From: Crambe crambe
Lineage: Eukaryota > Porifera > Demospongiae > Poecilosclerida > Crambeidae
Length of the DNA stretch: 64,000 nucleotides
Direction of reading: 5' to 3'
NCBI GenBank assembly: GCA_963924555.1
Contig: OZ004582.1
Location: 2,604,001 to 2,668,000, forward strand
Shown: positions 42,970 through 53,349 of the stretch, piece by piece
Layout: each line of letters opens with the position of its first letter
How positions within the stretch are numbered: the first letter of the stretch is position 1
The notes under the pieces: model-generated
The model's input: only the letters and a program-made list of their open reading frames with translations
Told to the model about the DNA's origin: nothing
Databases searched by the model: none
Position numbers and translations under genes: made by a program

Positions 42970-45900
42970 AACTCCGTGAAATTAAAGGGACATAGTTTGA
43001 TCTGTCATATTGGCAGTGATTGCAAAAGTAAGCTCAGAATCCTAAGAGCAGCATCGACTCACTACTCTGTGTTCAGGTCGTTCTTAAGATGTGTGTACTC
43101 AGCAATAAGTAGCCATAAAAATATTGCTTCCCCTGATGAAGCTCTACACTGTGGAGACTTTAACAGCTTAAAATTTCGAAATCACCTTTGATGATCTGTT
43201 CAGCAATGAAGTGAATCAGTCTCATGAGCTTGAAGGTAGTTTCGCAAAATGTGTGCGTAGAAGACCAGATTTAGAAAAGCACCTTCAAATAAAGCATGCC
43301 AAAGTGATGGCAAAATATAAAAGAGTTAGAAGATTATCCTCAGAATCCTTGCTGTAGCTGTAATATGCTCTTTTGTCTCAAGCAAGGCTCAAAAATTACT
43401 TTCAGCACACAACTCGGCAATGTGTGGCCTGATTTAAAAGATTTCATCCGCTTCAAAAAACACTCTTGTTTGTATGCATGTATTGCAGGTCTTATTTGAG
43501 GTCCAATAAAATGCCACCAAGATGTGTGCTCAATGGTTTACAAACCTCTCCAATACCTAGAGAGTTGAGCGTGTTGGATGAGTTGAGCAAACAACTCATT
43601 CAACGAGCGAAGGCTTTTCAAACTGTAGTCAGGTTGGGCACTTACACAAACAAGGTGCTAAAGCCTGTAAGGGTAACATGTTCTTTTTACCCTTACCCAT
43701 GGACAAGACTCTAGAAACTCTTGATGGGGTTGAAGGATCTCTAGCTAACCCTGAACTTTACATTATTGTCAACAGAAAGCCCACCAAAGGCAATGTAGTG
43801 TGGCGTAGCTTAGTAGATGTAAATCAGGTAAAGGTTGCTATCAGCAAGCTAAAACAGTGCAACTGGCTCTACAAAGATATCAGCGATGAATCTGTAGACT
43901 CTGCTAAGTAATACTTCTAGTACTGTGCTGGAAAAAGCCTCAAGTAGTGGGTTCCAGTGCTACACACTGAGAGATATGAATGACAAACTCTCCACCAAAG
44001 ATGACTTAGAACAATATAAAATGCTAAGCGTGCAAGAGGAGCCTTTAAGTAGCACTCAAAAGCACCTCGATACCATGTGTTTCCCAGTCCTCTTTCCGGA
44101 TGGAAACTTTGGCAAGTACCACCCTAGAAAGGTGCCACTATCTCACAGTGAGTATGATAAGTCACGTTTGTGGAATAAAGATTGCCGATTTAGAAAAGAC
44201 CCTCAGTAATTTGCTGAAGACATCAAAATCTATTCCCACAAAAGTCACTAACATTCTCCAGCCAGTGACCAAAAACTCGAAGCTAACTCCACCATGTTTC
44301 AGTCCATTCGTGGCACGAAACAGTATTGGTACAGGAGGAGGGGTGAATTAATGTGCATGTTGCGGGAACTGGGGCCTCAAAGCCTATTCCTAACCTTCAG
44401 CTGTGCAGAATATGAGTCACCTGACATAGCTGAGTATTTAAGAATTGTCAACAATGTTCCAGACAAATACAGCATTAATAAACTCTGCAATGACTCGGTA
44501 TCGAGGCAGTTTTTTCATAAATTCCACACATTCTTTCACACATTCATTAGTACCAGGAACGTGGAGCGCCACACTATCATGCAGTCCTATGGATAAAGGG
44601 TGCACCGATTATAGGTCAAGATGATCCAGATGTGGTGCTGTCCTGGAAGAATCACTTGCCACATTCCTGACAAGGAAAACAATCCTGAACTGCACCACAT
44701 GGTTACAAGGTACCAATTGCACAAGTGCAGCAATTATTGTCGAAAGAAATGCAAGCGTGGGTCAGTATTCATAATGACATGCAAATTTGGATCACCACGT
44801 CCAGAGAGAGAAACTGCCATTATAAACGATGTCGATTCAAGCTGTAAAAAATTTAACAAAATTTATGAAATCGCACGAGCACCTAGCGAAGTAAGGGTTA
44901 ATGATTACAATGGTTGTATCCACTTGATACGTTACAAAAGGTCACCTGCAAGAGCAGTATGAGGGCATCACAGACGAATTGGCTGCATGTTCTTAAAGTC
45001 TCGTGAATGTGGGATGCATGAAGCAGCTGAGTGGAGACCACCTTTACGAGAAGTCTGTTACCATTCAATGGGTCAATGTTCGCATGCCTCACAAAAGGCA
45101 GCGTAGGGTAAAAACACATGCCCAGTTATTAAAAATGGAATCGGAACATCCAGAGAATGAAAACATATTCACTCATAATTTCCTATCCACTTACTACCCC
45201 CAAAGACCTGGCGACTTGGAGGACATCTGCCTTCATGACTTTGTTGCCAATTACAGCTGGCATGAAACATACAGGAAACTCAGCAAACCTCGATTGGTCC
45301 ACCACAAAATGTTTGATCCTGCAAAACAGAGAAGATTACTATTACTCTCTGATACTTCTCTTTGTACCCTTCAGAGATGAAGGTGCTCTTCTAAGAGAAA
45401 ATGAAACTGCTGAAGAAGCTTTCAATTGTCTCCTGCCCAACAGTGATGATTGTTCCAATTATCATAAAAAGTTACAGACGATGCTCAATGCTGAGGCTAA
45501 GGTGAGGAAAATTAATGAAGCAAGAAAGGCAGAAATCAGTAAGAACAAAAAAAAAACAAAGAGCAAGATAACATGCAGATCCTTGGAGAGCTAAGCATGC
45601 AATGAAGGACATACAGGACATGAATCAGAAAATGCCTGACACCCTCACTCTACAAGAACAGGAGAAAATGCTGAATGCCGACCAGAAAAGGGTCTATGAC
45701 AACATCCGTAATACTTTAATTCACCATAAAGAACATGAATGTTTGTCAGTGGTGTCGGTGGTACTGGCAAGTCTTTTCTAATAGTTGACAGCTTATGGAC
45801 GTCAGAGGGTTTGAAGTGTGCTATCACTGCACCCACTGGCTTGGCTGCGTTCAATGTTGGAGGTGTGACCATACACATGAAAACAACACTTTGTTCCCTC

Positions 45901-46190
45901 AAGTTGCTTGTGATTGACCTATGTGCACATGAGAATGCAAGTGGTTTGGAGGAAAGAATGTCCTCTTTGTTGGGGACTTCCTCCAACTCCAACCAGTCAA
46001 TGGCAACCCTGTGTTTGAAAAAAAATGAGTAGGGCTGCCATTGTCCACAAGTTAGGATGCATTGGATCAATAAATATCTGGAAAGACTGTGTCCATTATG
46101 ATGAGCTCACAATTAATGACATACATGCCAGGAGCTATGCACCTGAGCTCATGACAAAAGAAAGCTTAAAAAAAAAAAAAGAGTGAATTG
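42970..46190 (+). pseudogene. Helitron Rep/helicase polyprotein, degenerate
   Basis: Helitrons move by rolling-circle replication using a Rep nuclease fused to a PIF1 helicase. In order: DUF6570-like part (MPPRCVLNGLQTSPIP at 43511; QLIQRAKAFQTVVRLGTYT at 43595), a Helitron_like_N part (TMCFPVLFPDGNFGKYHP at 44070; ELGPQSLFLTFSCAEYES at 44368; PDKYSINKLCNDSVSRQFF), then IIGQDDPDVVLSW, CHIPDKENNPELHHMVTRYQ with cysteines of KCSNYCRKKCKRG, and YEKSVTIQWVNVRMPHKR (45048). The helicase part has MFVSGVGGTGKSFLI (Walker A, 45739) and CAITAPTGLAAFNVGGVTIH. At least eight frame changes and stops occur, and the helicase is truncated at about 46030. The Rep HUH and tyrosine motifs could not be placed with confidence. 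Confidence 0.85.
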
Positions 46191-46319
46191 CCACTATTAC
46201 ATGTTAGTTAATCATCAAATGTTACAATGTTAATCAACAATTTACAAAACAAAACCATCCAAGATTATTAGATCAGAAGGATGTCTTTAACATTTTACCT
46301 ATATGTAATATACATTTAG

Positions 46320-46680
46320 GAAGATAGTCATAATAGGTGCAGAATTAACTACATAGAGAGCCAGGAAGTTAGGTATAACTTTTCGTCCATTATAATCTGG
46401 CCCCACTATTTTAGTGTGCATTATTTAGGATGTGAGTAGTTACTATATTATAACCTCTGTTGCCAATTGCATTTATGTAGGGAACGATGGAGACAATGAC
46501 CTTGTTTTAATCTTGGATCATTTTGTTTCGCTCTTATTATCAGCCTGATATAGGGAACCAATAATGCACACTAAAATAGTAGGGCCAGCTATTTATTCAC
46601 ATCACTATAATATTATCAAATCAAAAATTAGTTAAATCAACAAAATTACTGACAGCAACAAAAGTAAAAATTAGACCATA
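46320..46680. repeat. Inverted repeat, 28-bp arms, MITE-like
   Basis: Left arm 46398-46425 and right arm 46560-46587 are inverse with one mismatch; the core is CTATTTTAGTGTGCATTATT. The 134-bp centre is AT-rich with no coding signal. It lies between the Helitron and the Mutator-like gene and may be a small non-autonomous element, but no target duplication was identified. Confidence 0.65.
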
Positions 46681-46688
46681 ACGATAAG

Positions 46689-48250
46689 TTAGCATAGATT
46701 GTTAATTTTTTTACATGCTTCTGGAATAGTCAAGTCTTTTGCAGCATAAGGGTTTTTATATTCAGCTAAACCATTAGGTACAGGTGAATCGGGATCGATT
46801 ACCCTATCATCAGGGCTTGCACCAATCCAATTATATTTTTGAGAGATAACAAGGCCTGATTTGATTACAGATAAACTTGCGTGCCCATGACTTCTTTGGT
46901 AAGCTATGTATTTTTGCCAAGATGTCTCTTCTCGCATGTTCCCATATCGAGTAGCTGCATTTCCTTTAAATTTACTGTAAAGTAACGATTCCACCTTTTT
47001 ACTCCTTTTAGTTATTTTCTTCATCTTGCACACTTCACCAATACAGGAAGCTGTTAATCTCTTTTTCCTTTCTTCTCTCCATAGAATACTGTCTGCTTGG
47101 TCTTGTGTCTGAGTTTCTATGTCCATTGCTTCTTCAGATGTCACCATGACCTTAGTCCTATAATAACTGTTTTTCAATTCTTCCAGGTTTTCACTGCTCT
47201 TGCAATATTTACTTTTTCTCCTGTTTTCTTTTGCTTTGGATGTTGCCTTTCTCTTTCTGTCTCTGCTTGCTATCTTCTCAGAAACCCGTGCAGCTTCTTG
47301 ATACACCAGATTAGTTTTGGATGTCAACTGTGTATACATCTTTGGACCCCATTCCAGTCCATAATTTTGTCTTAGCCCAGCACCCATGCACCTATGTTGC
47401 CAAGATCCACTTTGTGATCTGTTTATAACTTTTCCACCATCAAATTTCCATCCAACTCTCAGCAAGGTTGGTTGTGAAGTTTCCTAAAAGTTGAGGGGCT
47501 TTAGCCACCAGTCGGCTCAGTATCACTTGTAATAATTTGTCTTGCAATGGTGTAGGATGAGATGGCACATCCTGTATACAATATGGATGCAAGACCCTGT
47601 CGTATTTCTCCTATAACCTTTATCTCACCATCACATTTATGCATTCTTAAATCATTTATATACTGTTGGAGTTTGTGTATGTTTACAATACGTGATCCTT
47701 CAAAGGATGTGGTTTGTGCTTGTGCCAATGTTTCGTGTGCTCCTGTGATTTGTGCTGTTTGTGCTCTTGTGGTGGCTTGTGCCGAAGTTACTGTTTGTGC
47801 TCCTGTTTGTGCTCCTGTGACTTGTGCCGATGTTACTGTTTGTGCTCCTGTGACTTGTGCCGATGTTACTGTTTGTGCTCCTGTGACTTGTGCCAATGTT
47901 CCTGTTTGTGCTCCTGTGACTTGTGCCAATGTTGGTGCTCCTGTAAGTGGTGCTAATTGTGCTCGTGCTGATGTGCGTCTTATTTGTGCTCCTGTGACTT
48001 GTGCCGATGTTACTGTTTGTGCTCCTGTGACTTGTGCCGATGTTACTGTTTGTGCTCCTGTGACTTGTGCCGATGTTACTGTTTGTGCTCCTGTGACTTG
48101 TGCCGATGTTACTGTTTGTGCTCCTGTGACTTGTGCCAATGTTCCTGTTTGTGGTCCTGTGACTTGTGCCGATGTTACTTTTTGTGCTCCTGTGACTTGT
48201 GCCGATGTATTTATTGAAATTTTGCTCTTACAGAAGTTTAGAATAATGCA
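46689..48250 (-). pseudogene. Mutator-like transposase with YqaJ nuclease, central deletion
   Basis: The 5' part (48250-47501) encodes about twelve copies of an 11-residue repeat (AQVTGAQTVTS), then EGSRIVNIHKLQQYI and IRQGLASILYTGC, the zinc-binding start of Mutator-like proteins. Near 47525 the text jumps, in another frame, to LVAKAPQLLGNFTTNLAESW, then from 47465 to KVINRSQSGSWQHRCMGAGL. The last 130 residues are a YqaJ-like exonuclease: RKKRLTASCIGEV, NAATRYGNMREE, GLVISQKYNWIGASPDDR and LAEYKNPYAAK, with candidate metal ligands in SPDD and EYK. The stop is at 46689. The whole DDE core, about 400-500 codons, is deleted at the 47.5-kb junction, so transposition is lost, though the nuclease part stays open. 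Confidence 0.8.
47750..48217 (-). repeat. Coding minisatellite, 33-bp unit
   Basis: The plus-strand unit is about 33 bp, TGTGACTTGTGCCGATGTTAC plus TGTTTGTGCTCC, with about twelve full or near-full copies and a degenerate stretch near 47940-47985. Because 33 is divisible by three, the minus strand stays open across all copies and encodes the AQVTGAQTVTS repeat of the Mutator-like protein. The plus-strand cysteine-rich frames are shadows of it. Confidence 0.9.
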
Positions 48251-48760
48251 TTAGTGGTGTACCTGTATGATTTCATTATTTTTTAATCAGTTTTCTTTCT
48301 AATTTACCTTAGTGTTGTTCTGTTGAAGAACCAAAATAAAATGAGATACTATGAAGAACTACTTACAATTTTATGAAAAATGCCATATATGGTAATAGTT
48401 TCAGTTTCATGATGCGAAGCATCGTGAAAAGCCTAAAATATAAATTTGATTTTAAGAAAAGTTTGGAACTGCATACCTGGTTGCACTATATGGTTGCAAG
48501 GGGTTTTCATCTCAGAGCTAGAAGCTGCAATGAATATTAACTAGCTATGAACTATATGAAGAGCACCAACTGAAGCCTAGGGAAGAGCCAAAGGCAGTTT
48601 CCACATGACTCTGCTATTGGATTCTCCGTGCACGAAGCTTTATGGCTAACTGTCTCTAAACTCTCATGTGGATGACCAATTATATGATAAGGAATTGTCA
48701 ACATGTAGAAGTTAGTACAATTTCTGACCAGATGCGCATGGAGAAATTTAAGATCAAGGT
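48250..48760. other. Spacer with a dispersed-repeat word
   Basis: No gene is seen. GGATTCTCCGTGCACGAAG near 48619 resembles GGATTTTCCGTGCACGAAG near 40549, which follows the repeat at 40449. Any upstream exon of the Mutator-like gene would lie here but was not recognised. Confidence 0.4.
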
Positions 48761-48764
48761 CTGT

Positions 48765-49085
48765 GATGGCACAGGGAAGATTTGCATTACAACTTTCTTT
48801 CTTTCTTGGTATTTTTAAAATTTTTTTAGTGGTGGTGAAACGGTACTACAAGGTGGCCCACTTCGAGAATTTTTCCATCTTATTCTGTGGGGATGATGCT
48901 TCCCGTTTTCCTGTACACAACATGCTTGAAATATCTAATTCTACATTGGAGTAATGATAGCTACATCACTTATCCACGGTGGACCAGCTCCCAAATTTTT
49001 TTCATCTTATATCGTGGATTACTTGCTCCTTGGATTCAGCATTTAGCTACTCTCATTATTATACTCATTTTTTTTTCTGAAACTT
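48765..49085 (+). pseudogene. HECT domain fragments, copy 3, in duplicate
   Basis: Near 48852 the frame reads GGPLREFFHLILWG, the HECT N-lobe word. About 126 bp further (48978) the related DNA GGTGGACCAGCTCCCAAATT, then TTTTTCATCTTATATCGTGG, repeats it with changes that spoil the reading (GGPAPKFF). So a short HECT segment is present twice in tandem, or two exon relics lie side by side. Neither has the catalytic cysteine lobe. This is a third separate HECT remnant in the window. Confidence 0.6.
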
Positions 49086-49169
49086 GAGCGGTAGAGAGCC
49101 AAAGGGCCTCTAGATAATGAATATCAATGTAACAAAAAATTTTAAATTTTAGCTGACTGCCGAGTATTC

Positions 49170-49335
49170 CTAGAGGTCACATATGTGACCCGGTGTAGGA
49201 GCGATATAGGGCCCCCCGGCCATATATCACTAGTGAAAAGGGGCCCCCAAGGGGGGGGGGGCCTCATAGCGCTAGTATTTTGGGGCTCCCCCAGTGAAAT
49301 AGGGCCTTTCACGCGTCTGAGACTGAAGAAGATAG
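49170..49335. repeat. GC-rich repeat with G/C runs
   Basis: TAGGGCCCCCCGGCCATATA, GGGGCCCCCAAGGGGGGG and GGGGCTCCCCCAGTG follow each other within 130 bp, in contrast to the AT-rich surroundings. Pieces can pair with each other (GGGGCCCC, GGGAGCCCC). It is likely a non-autonomous element or its end, but no clean terminal repeats or target duplication were found. Confidence 0.5.
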
Positions 49336-49439
49336 AGAAGCTGAGGGATGCAGTGGAATACCTTCAGAATGCTATTTACCCTCCAGGTGATAACTAGCTA
49401 CCTGCCATAAATAAATATGTCATTATGTGTAGCTAGCTA

Positions 49440-50650
49440 CTGTCTCAAGTTGCATTTTGCTACAGGGTTACATCTCAGAGAGGGAAGAAAGATGGAGTCT
49501 TGCCACTCAGAGCCAACTTCTGGACACCTAGGGTTGAAAAAACAGTGGCACGTATTAATAAGATATTCATTTGGCCTGGAATCATTAATGAATTTGTGAA
49601 TTATAATTCTGTCTCTATAATTCATTCTGTGCTACCAGCATGCAAGCAATGGTCATGATATTAGCTATATCATTTTGGTGATGGCATAGGTTGACAAATG
49701 TGACACTTGCCAGAGGTGTCGGTGCAAGTTAATTGAATCCCATTCCAGTTGTTTTTCCATGGTACCACATTGGGATTGATTTCAATGGTCCCATATCACC
49801 GAAGTCATCTCAGGGGAACCGCTACATACTAACTGTTACTGTCCAAGGTTATTAGCTGTAGTGAACTATTCTCTTCATTGATTTTCTAATTTTAAAAGTT
49901 GTTCATGAGGATGGGGATCTGTCGAATTGTAATGTCTGACCAGGGTCAATAACACTCTGAACCAGGAACTGATGACATTGACTATCGTCTGACCACTGTG
50001 GCCATACGTATTATGGTGATATAGATGGGCATAATAGTAATTATTATTTCAAGCCAACGATCTTGTTGAGCGATTCAATCAAACAATCCAAATCATGTTA
50101 GTTAAGTTCGTTGACGAGAAGGACTCATGGGAGGATTACATTGAAATATATGCCTACAACACTGCAAGATATGAGTCTTCGAAGTTCACGCTATTGATAT
50201 TGACTGCATCACAATGCCCAGAGGAAGATAAAATTTAATGTCCCGTACCATTAATGGAGGTAATGTATTAGGTTGATACTAAATTCCAACCCCCACATAT
50301 TTCTGATAGGAGCTCTAGTACTGAAAAAAGATTTCACTCGGAAGAAAAGGAAGGGAGGAAAATTTGATTCTAAATGGGTAAGATCGTGGCTACACTTGGT
50401 CGGGGTCTGTATCCACTTCAAGATGTGTACGATCCTGCTGACACTGTAAATGGTGTTCACCTATACAAAATGCTGACTAGCAACAAGGTATACTGTGCTC
50501 AAGGTGTACTGCCATGCAGACTGCCGGATGATGGACACAAGATGGTTGAGTGTTACCAATGTAAAGAATGGTACCACACAAGTTGTGTCAAGATTCCCTG
50601 CAGAACATTATAGACAATCGGAAGAAGTGGAACTGTGGTAGATGTATATA
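49440..50650 (+). pseudogene. GIN-type integrase (KRBA2-like) with PHD finger
   Basis: The parts in order are ESCHSEPTSGHLGLKK and ARINKIFIWPGIINEFV (zinc-binding H2C2 region, 49490-49600), PVVFPWYHIGIDFNGPISP (first aspartate, near 49770), MRMGICRIVMSDQGQ (second aspartate, near 49920), DLVERFNQTIQIMLVKFVDE (glutamate, near 50070) with WEDYIEIYAYNTARYESSKF, KKDFTRKKRKGGKFDSKW (basic C-terminal part, 50325), LGRGLYPLQDVYDPADTVNG, and a PHD zinc finger (MVECYQCKEWYHTSCVKIP, WNCGRC to 50650). This matches integrase genes of the GIN/KRBA2 group. Several introns or stops break the frame, and one stop lies inside the PHD finger. The PHD finger would read histone tails in an intact relative. Confidence 0.85.
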
Positions 50651-50790
50651 GATGTTAATAATAATAATATTGAGGCCATGCCCTATACTGTATAAATTTT
50701 TTTACTCTAGTTTCAGGGGGGTAACGGTGTGAGGTAGGACACCATTGACTTGGGCTAGCTGGCATGCATTGCATACAAGAGGAAATAATT

Positions 50791-51086
50791 ATGAACTAAC
50801 TAAGCTTTCTACGCTACCTTCGGTACTTTGTTGCTCTCTTCTGGGCTTTAGTTTAGCATCAGGAGGCGAGAAAATAGCTTCTCTCTAACTCTAGTTCGAG
50901 ACTCCGCCCACTTCGATTTGATAGTCTACCGACTTTTCATCCAATACTTATTACTGTTGCTAGCTAGTCTAGCCTTTGTGATGAATTGAATAGATTAAAT
51001 TAAAGTTAAATACAAAAATAGTCTACGGGCGTGGCTGGAAATGATGTTCACGCTGCTTATTCAGCTTTTTCTCTGAAAAATTAAAA
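50791..51086. repeat. Dispersed repeat block
   Basis: The first part (50791-50911) matches 22641-22758 in the same orientation. The second part (51018-51086) is the reverse complement of 40449-40516. The words CTCCGCCCACTT and ACGGGCGTGGC look like the CG-rich ends of sponge MITEs. The pogo-like coding fragment starts directly after it. Confidence 0.7.
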
Positions 51087-51089
51087 CTC

Positions 51090-51440
51090 AGTCTATACTG
51101 ATGAGGTCCGTGCTAGGATTGGGAAGTATGCTCTCCAGGGCAATGAAAGAGCAAGACAGAATCCTATGCCCAACCCTTTCACTAAATTGCCTGTCAAACC
51201 CACCATGCTTGATTTGGATGAGAAGCTATTGAAATTCTTGAAAGCTGTTCGTATCAAGGGTGGGGTAGTTAACATACATGTGGTACGTGCTACAGCTGAG
51301 GCACTCATTCATAGCAACCCGTCCCAAATGCAGCACTATGCTAGGTTTGATATGCCTCGTAGCTGGGTTTACTCACGAAGGCTTAGACGTCCTCCAGTTC
51401 CTCCAGGGTTGTATGAAAACCCCCAGTTCTTATGTTAGTG
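51090..51440 (+). pseudogene. pogo-like transposase N-terminal fragment
   Basis: The frame reads VYTDEVRARIGKYALQGNER, then LPVKPTMLDLDEKLLKFLKA, IKGGVVNIHVVRATAEALIH and FDMPRSWVYSRRL. In sponge pogo/jerky-like transposases a GKYA helix-turn-helix is followed by a CENPB-type DNA-binding domain with GG.V.T.V..A.A and SWA.SL..R. The match of order and spacing is good. The helix-turn-helix is shortened between GNER and PNPF, and the frame stops at 51438 before the DDE domain. It is not joined to the pogo DDE piece at 31.9 kb. Confidence 0.75.
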
Positions 51441-52100
51441 TCGGGAAGCACTGACAGAACAACTAACAGGTGATTTGATATTATTTTAATGCTTGGAGTG
51501 TGCAAATATTTAGTATCGAAGTCTACAGGGTGCAAGAAATCTACTTGATGAGATTGCCACATCACGATTGCATCGCTCAAACAGTACCTGATGGCATGCA
51601 TACAATTACTGACAGCATTGAAAAAATATTATATTGGTAATAGTAAATTAGGGAATACTAAATACTAATTGCTAATCAATATTACATACTGTGTTTGTAG
51701 GTGAATCTGATCCGAATTTAAAATTACGTTGGCTGAAGTTGCACCAAATCGAACTAACTTCAAAGCACCTTGGCAACTCTCTACTGATGATCTTTACTCC
51801 CTGAGATATGAACCAAGCCCGTAGCCAGAGATTTTTGAATGGGTATCTGCGTGTTAGCGCTGGCCCACTTTTACACAACCACGCCCATTTTCGATTGCCA
51901 TATTTTGCTAGCTGCAGCTGCAATTGTTGCTATGAAGTAGCATAAGGCTAAAACTGACAATTTCTGGACGATAGACCCCTTGCAATTGGTGGAGCTTAAA
52001 TCATGCACGGCCATCTTGGATTACAACTGCAATAATGTAGATAATGGCTTCAGTGCATCCTACGAGTAGTAGTCAGCTTCTCCCGGGCTACAAAGTTGAA
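51440..52100. other. Spacer, no gene recognised
   Basis: Only short frames. A protein-like word, YRSLQGARNLLDEIATSRLH, is seen near 51514 but is not continued. CCGTAGCCAGAGATTTTTGA near 51820 resembles the end of a repeat element, without a paired end. Confidence 0.35.
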
Positions 52101-52101
52101 G

Positions 52102-52500
52102 TCACTTAATAGTGACATTCGCACAAAAATTCAAAATTGGATTATTAACATCACGTGGTAGCGTTTTTCTTATCGAGTTCAATGATACTTGTCTTCGTAC
52201 TTTTATCTCCTTAGCAACCCCAGTGTCAGCAGTCCTATTCAACTTAAGTAAACACCCATCAGCACTAATTTCATCATCACTAACTACCCTGGTCACTCCC
52301 ACATTACAATCTAACCTCTCAACCACAGACACACTCTTCTCCCCTGACTTACTAACCACCTGCCAACTCATCTTTTGCCAAATCCTCCAGCTCTCTCTTC
52401 AGTGCCTCCACCTCGGATTCCCTCTCTGTCAACAGCAACTCGAGGGCTCACTGCAAATCATCCCTGATCTTCAGCTCCCGCTGCCTATATCGATTCCCGC
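52102..52500 (-). pseudogene. Coiled-coil remnant, gag-like
   Basis: The minus strand reads ALELLLTERESEVEALKREL then EDLAKDELAGG in one frame (52460-52365), preceded by a stop, and a second frame (52371-52102) has CNVGVTRVVSDDEISADG. Heptad-like spacing of leucines suggests a coiled coil, as in retrotransposon gag proteins. No zinc knuckle or partner was found. The plus-strand frame across the same DNA is rich in L, S and P and is judged a shadow. Confidence 0.35.
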
Positions 52501-53340
52501 AGCTCCTCTTTCTCTCGAACCGGCATCATTAAATCCCCATCACTAGTTAGAAAGCCACTCTTAGTAATATCAACCCGGCATCATTAATTCTGGGCAGGTG
52601 GTGTATCCCCATCACTTGACTGATTCCCACCTTGACTGATTCTTCCTCCTGGCATACCTATTTCTCTCTGTCACAATCAAATCATTTGACCACACAAATA
52701 ATCTAATGGGGTATGCTCTGCAGGGTCGAGCTTCTTATCATCACTAGAAAGTTCTACAAAAAAATAATACCACACCCCTCCCCTATAGCTGTATAAAACA
52801 GCCACACCCCGTAATGAAGGACAACCCTTTGTACTGCAAAAAGCCACAACCACTCTACGGCTTCATTAAGGGCAAGTAAACAACCACACCCACTTCATCA
52901 AACAGCCACACCCATCCTTAATCAATGTAGAGGCATGCATGTCTAGTCATTCCTTTGAAAAAAAAAAGAGTGATGAAAGTAGATATCAAAGCTTCTTCAA
53001 ACCAAAAGCACTTGAATCAAAGTGCTGATCGATCTTTCTACCGGATAACTGGATGTGCAAAAATGCACGGTTTTGGAAGCCAAAGGGTTAAAATCACACT
53101 TATTCTGAATAATGCAATGCCCCTTCCGGCATCCTAACTGTTTGATAGTAAGAGTGTCGATGGGGTTACTACTAGTGAGGTTGAGGGGACTCAGGCTAGG
53201 GTGAAGGGCTCTGGTGGGACAACTAAGGGTGCAGAGGCATCAGAGACGTCCTTGGGGAGTAAGGACTCTAGTGAGTACAACTCTTGACCGTGGTAGGGGT
53301 CAGGGTAGCAAGAAGCTACCGCTCCTCCGCTTTTACAGGG
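52500..53340. other. Spacer with repeat words
   Basis: AACAGCCACACCC occurs near 52788 and 52901, with similar CCACACCCA words between. AAAAGCACTTGAATCAAAG at 53003 recurs at 55889. A plus-strand low-complexity frame near 53160-53285 reads VDGVTTSEVEGTQARVKG. No gene can be supported. Confidence 0.4.
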
Positions 53341-53349
53341 CAGGGACAA

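Noticed and set aside
47750-48217. CRISPR-like array
   Set aside because: Units are directly adjacent with no unique spacers; it is a coding minisatellite in a eukaryotic genome.
47562-48254. Long plus-strand frame rich in C, A, P and V across the 33-bp array
   Set aside because: It is the complement of the repeat whose minus strand continues into Mutator-like motifs; all three plus-strand frames are open only because of the periodic unit.
52112-52546. 144-codon plus-strand frame rich in L, S and P
   Set aside because: The minus strand shows coiled-coil-like reading; the plus frame looks like its complement.
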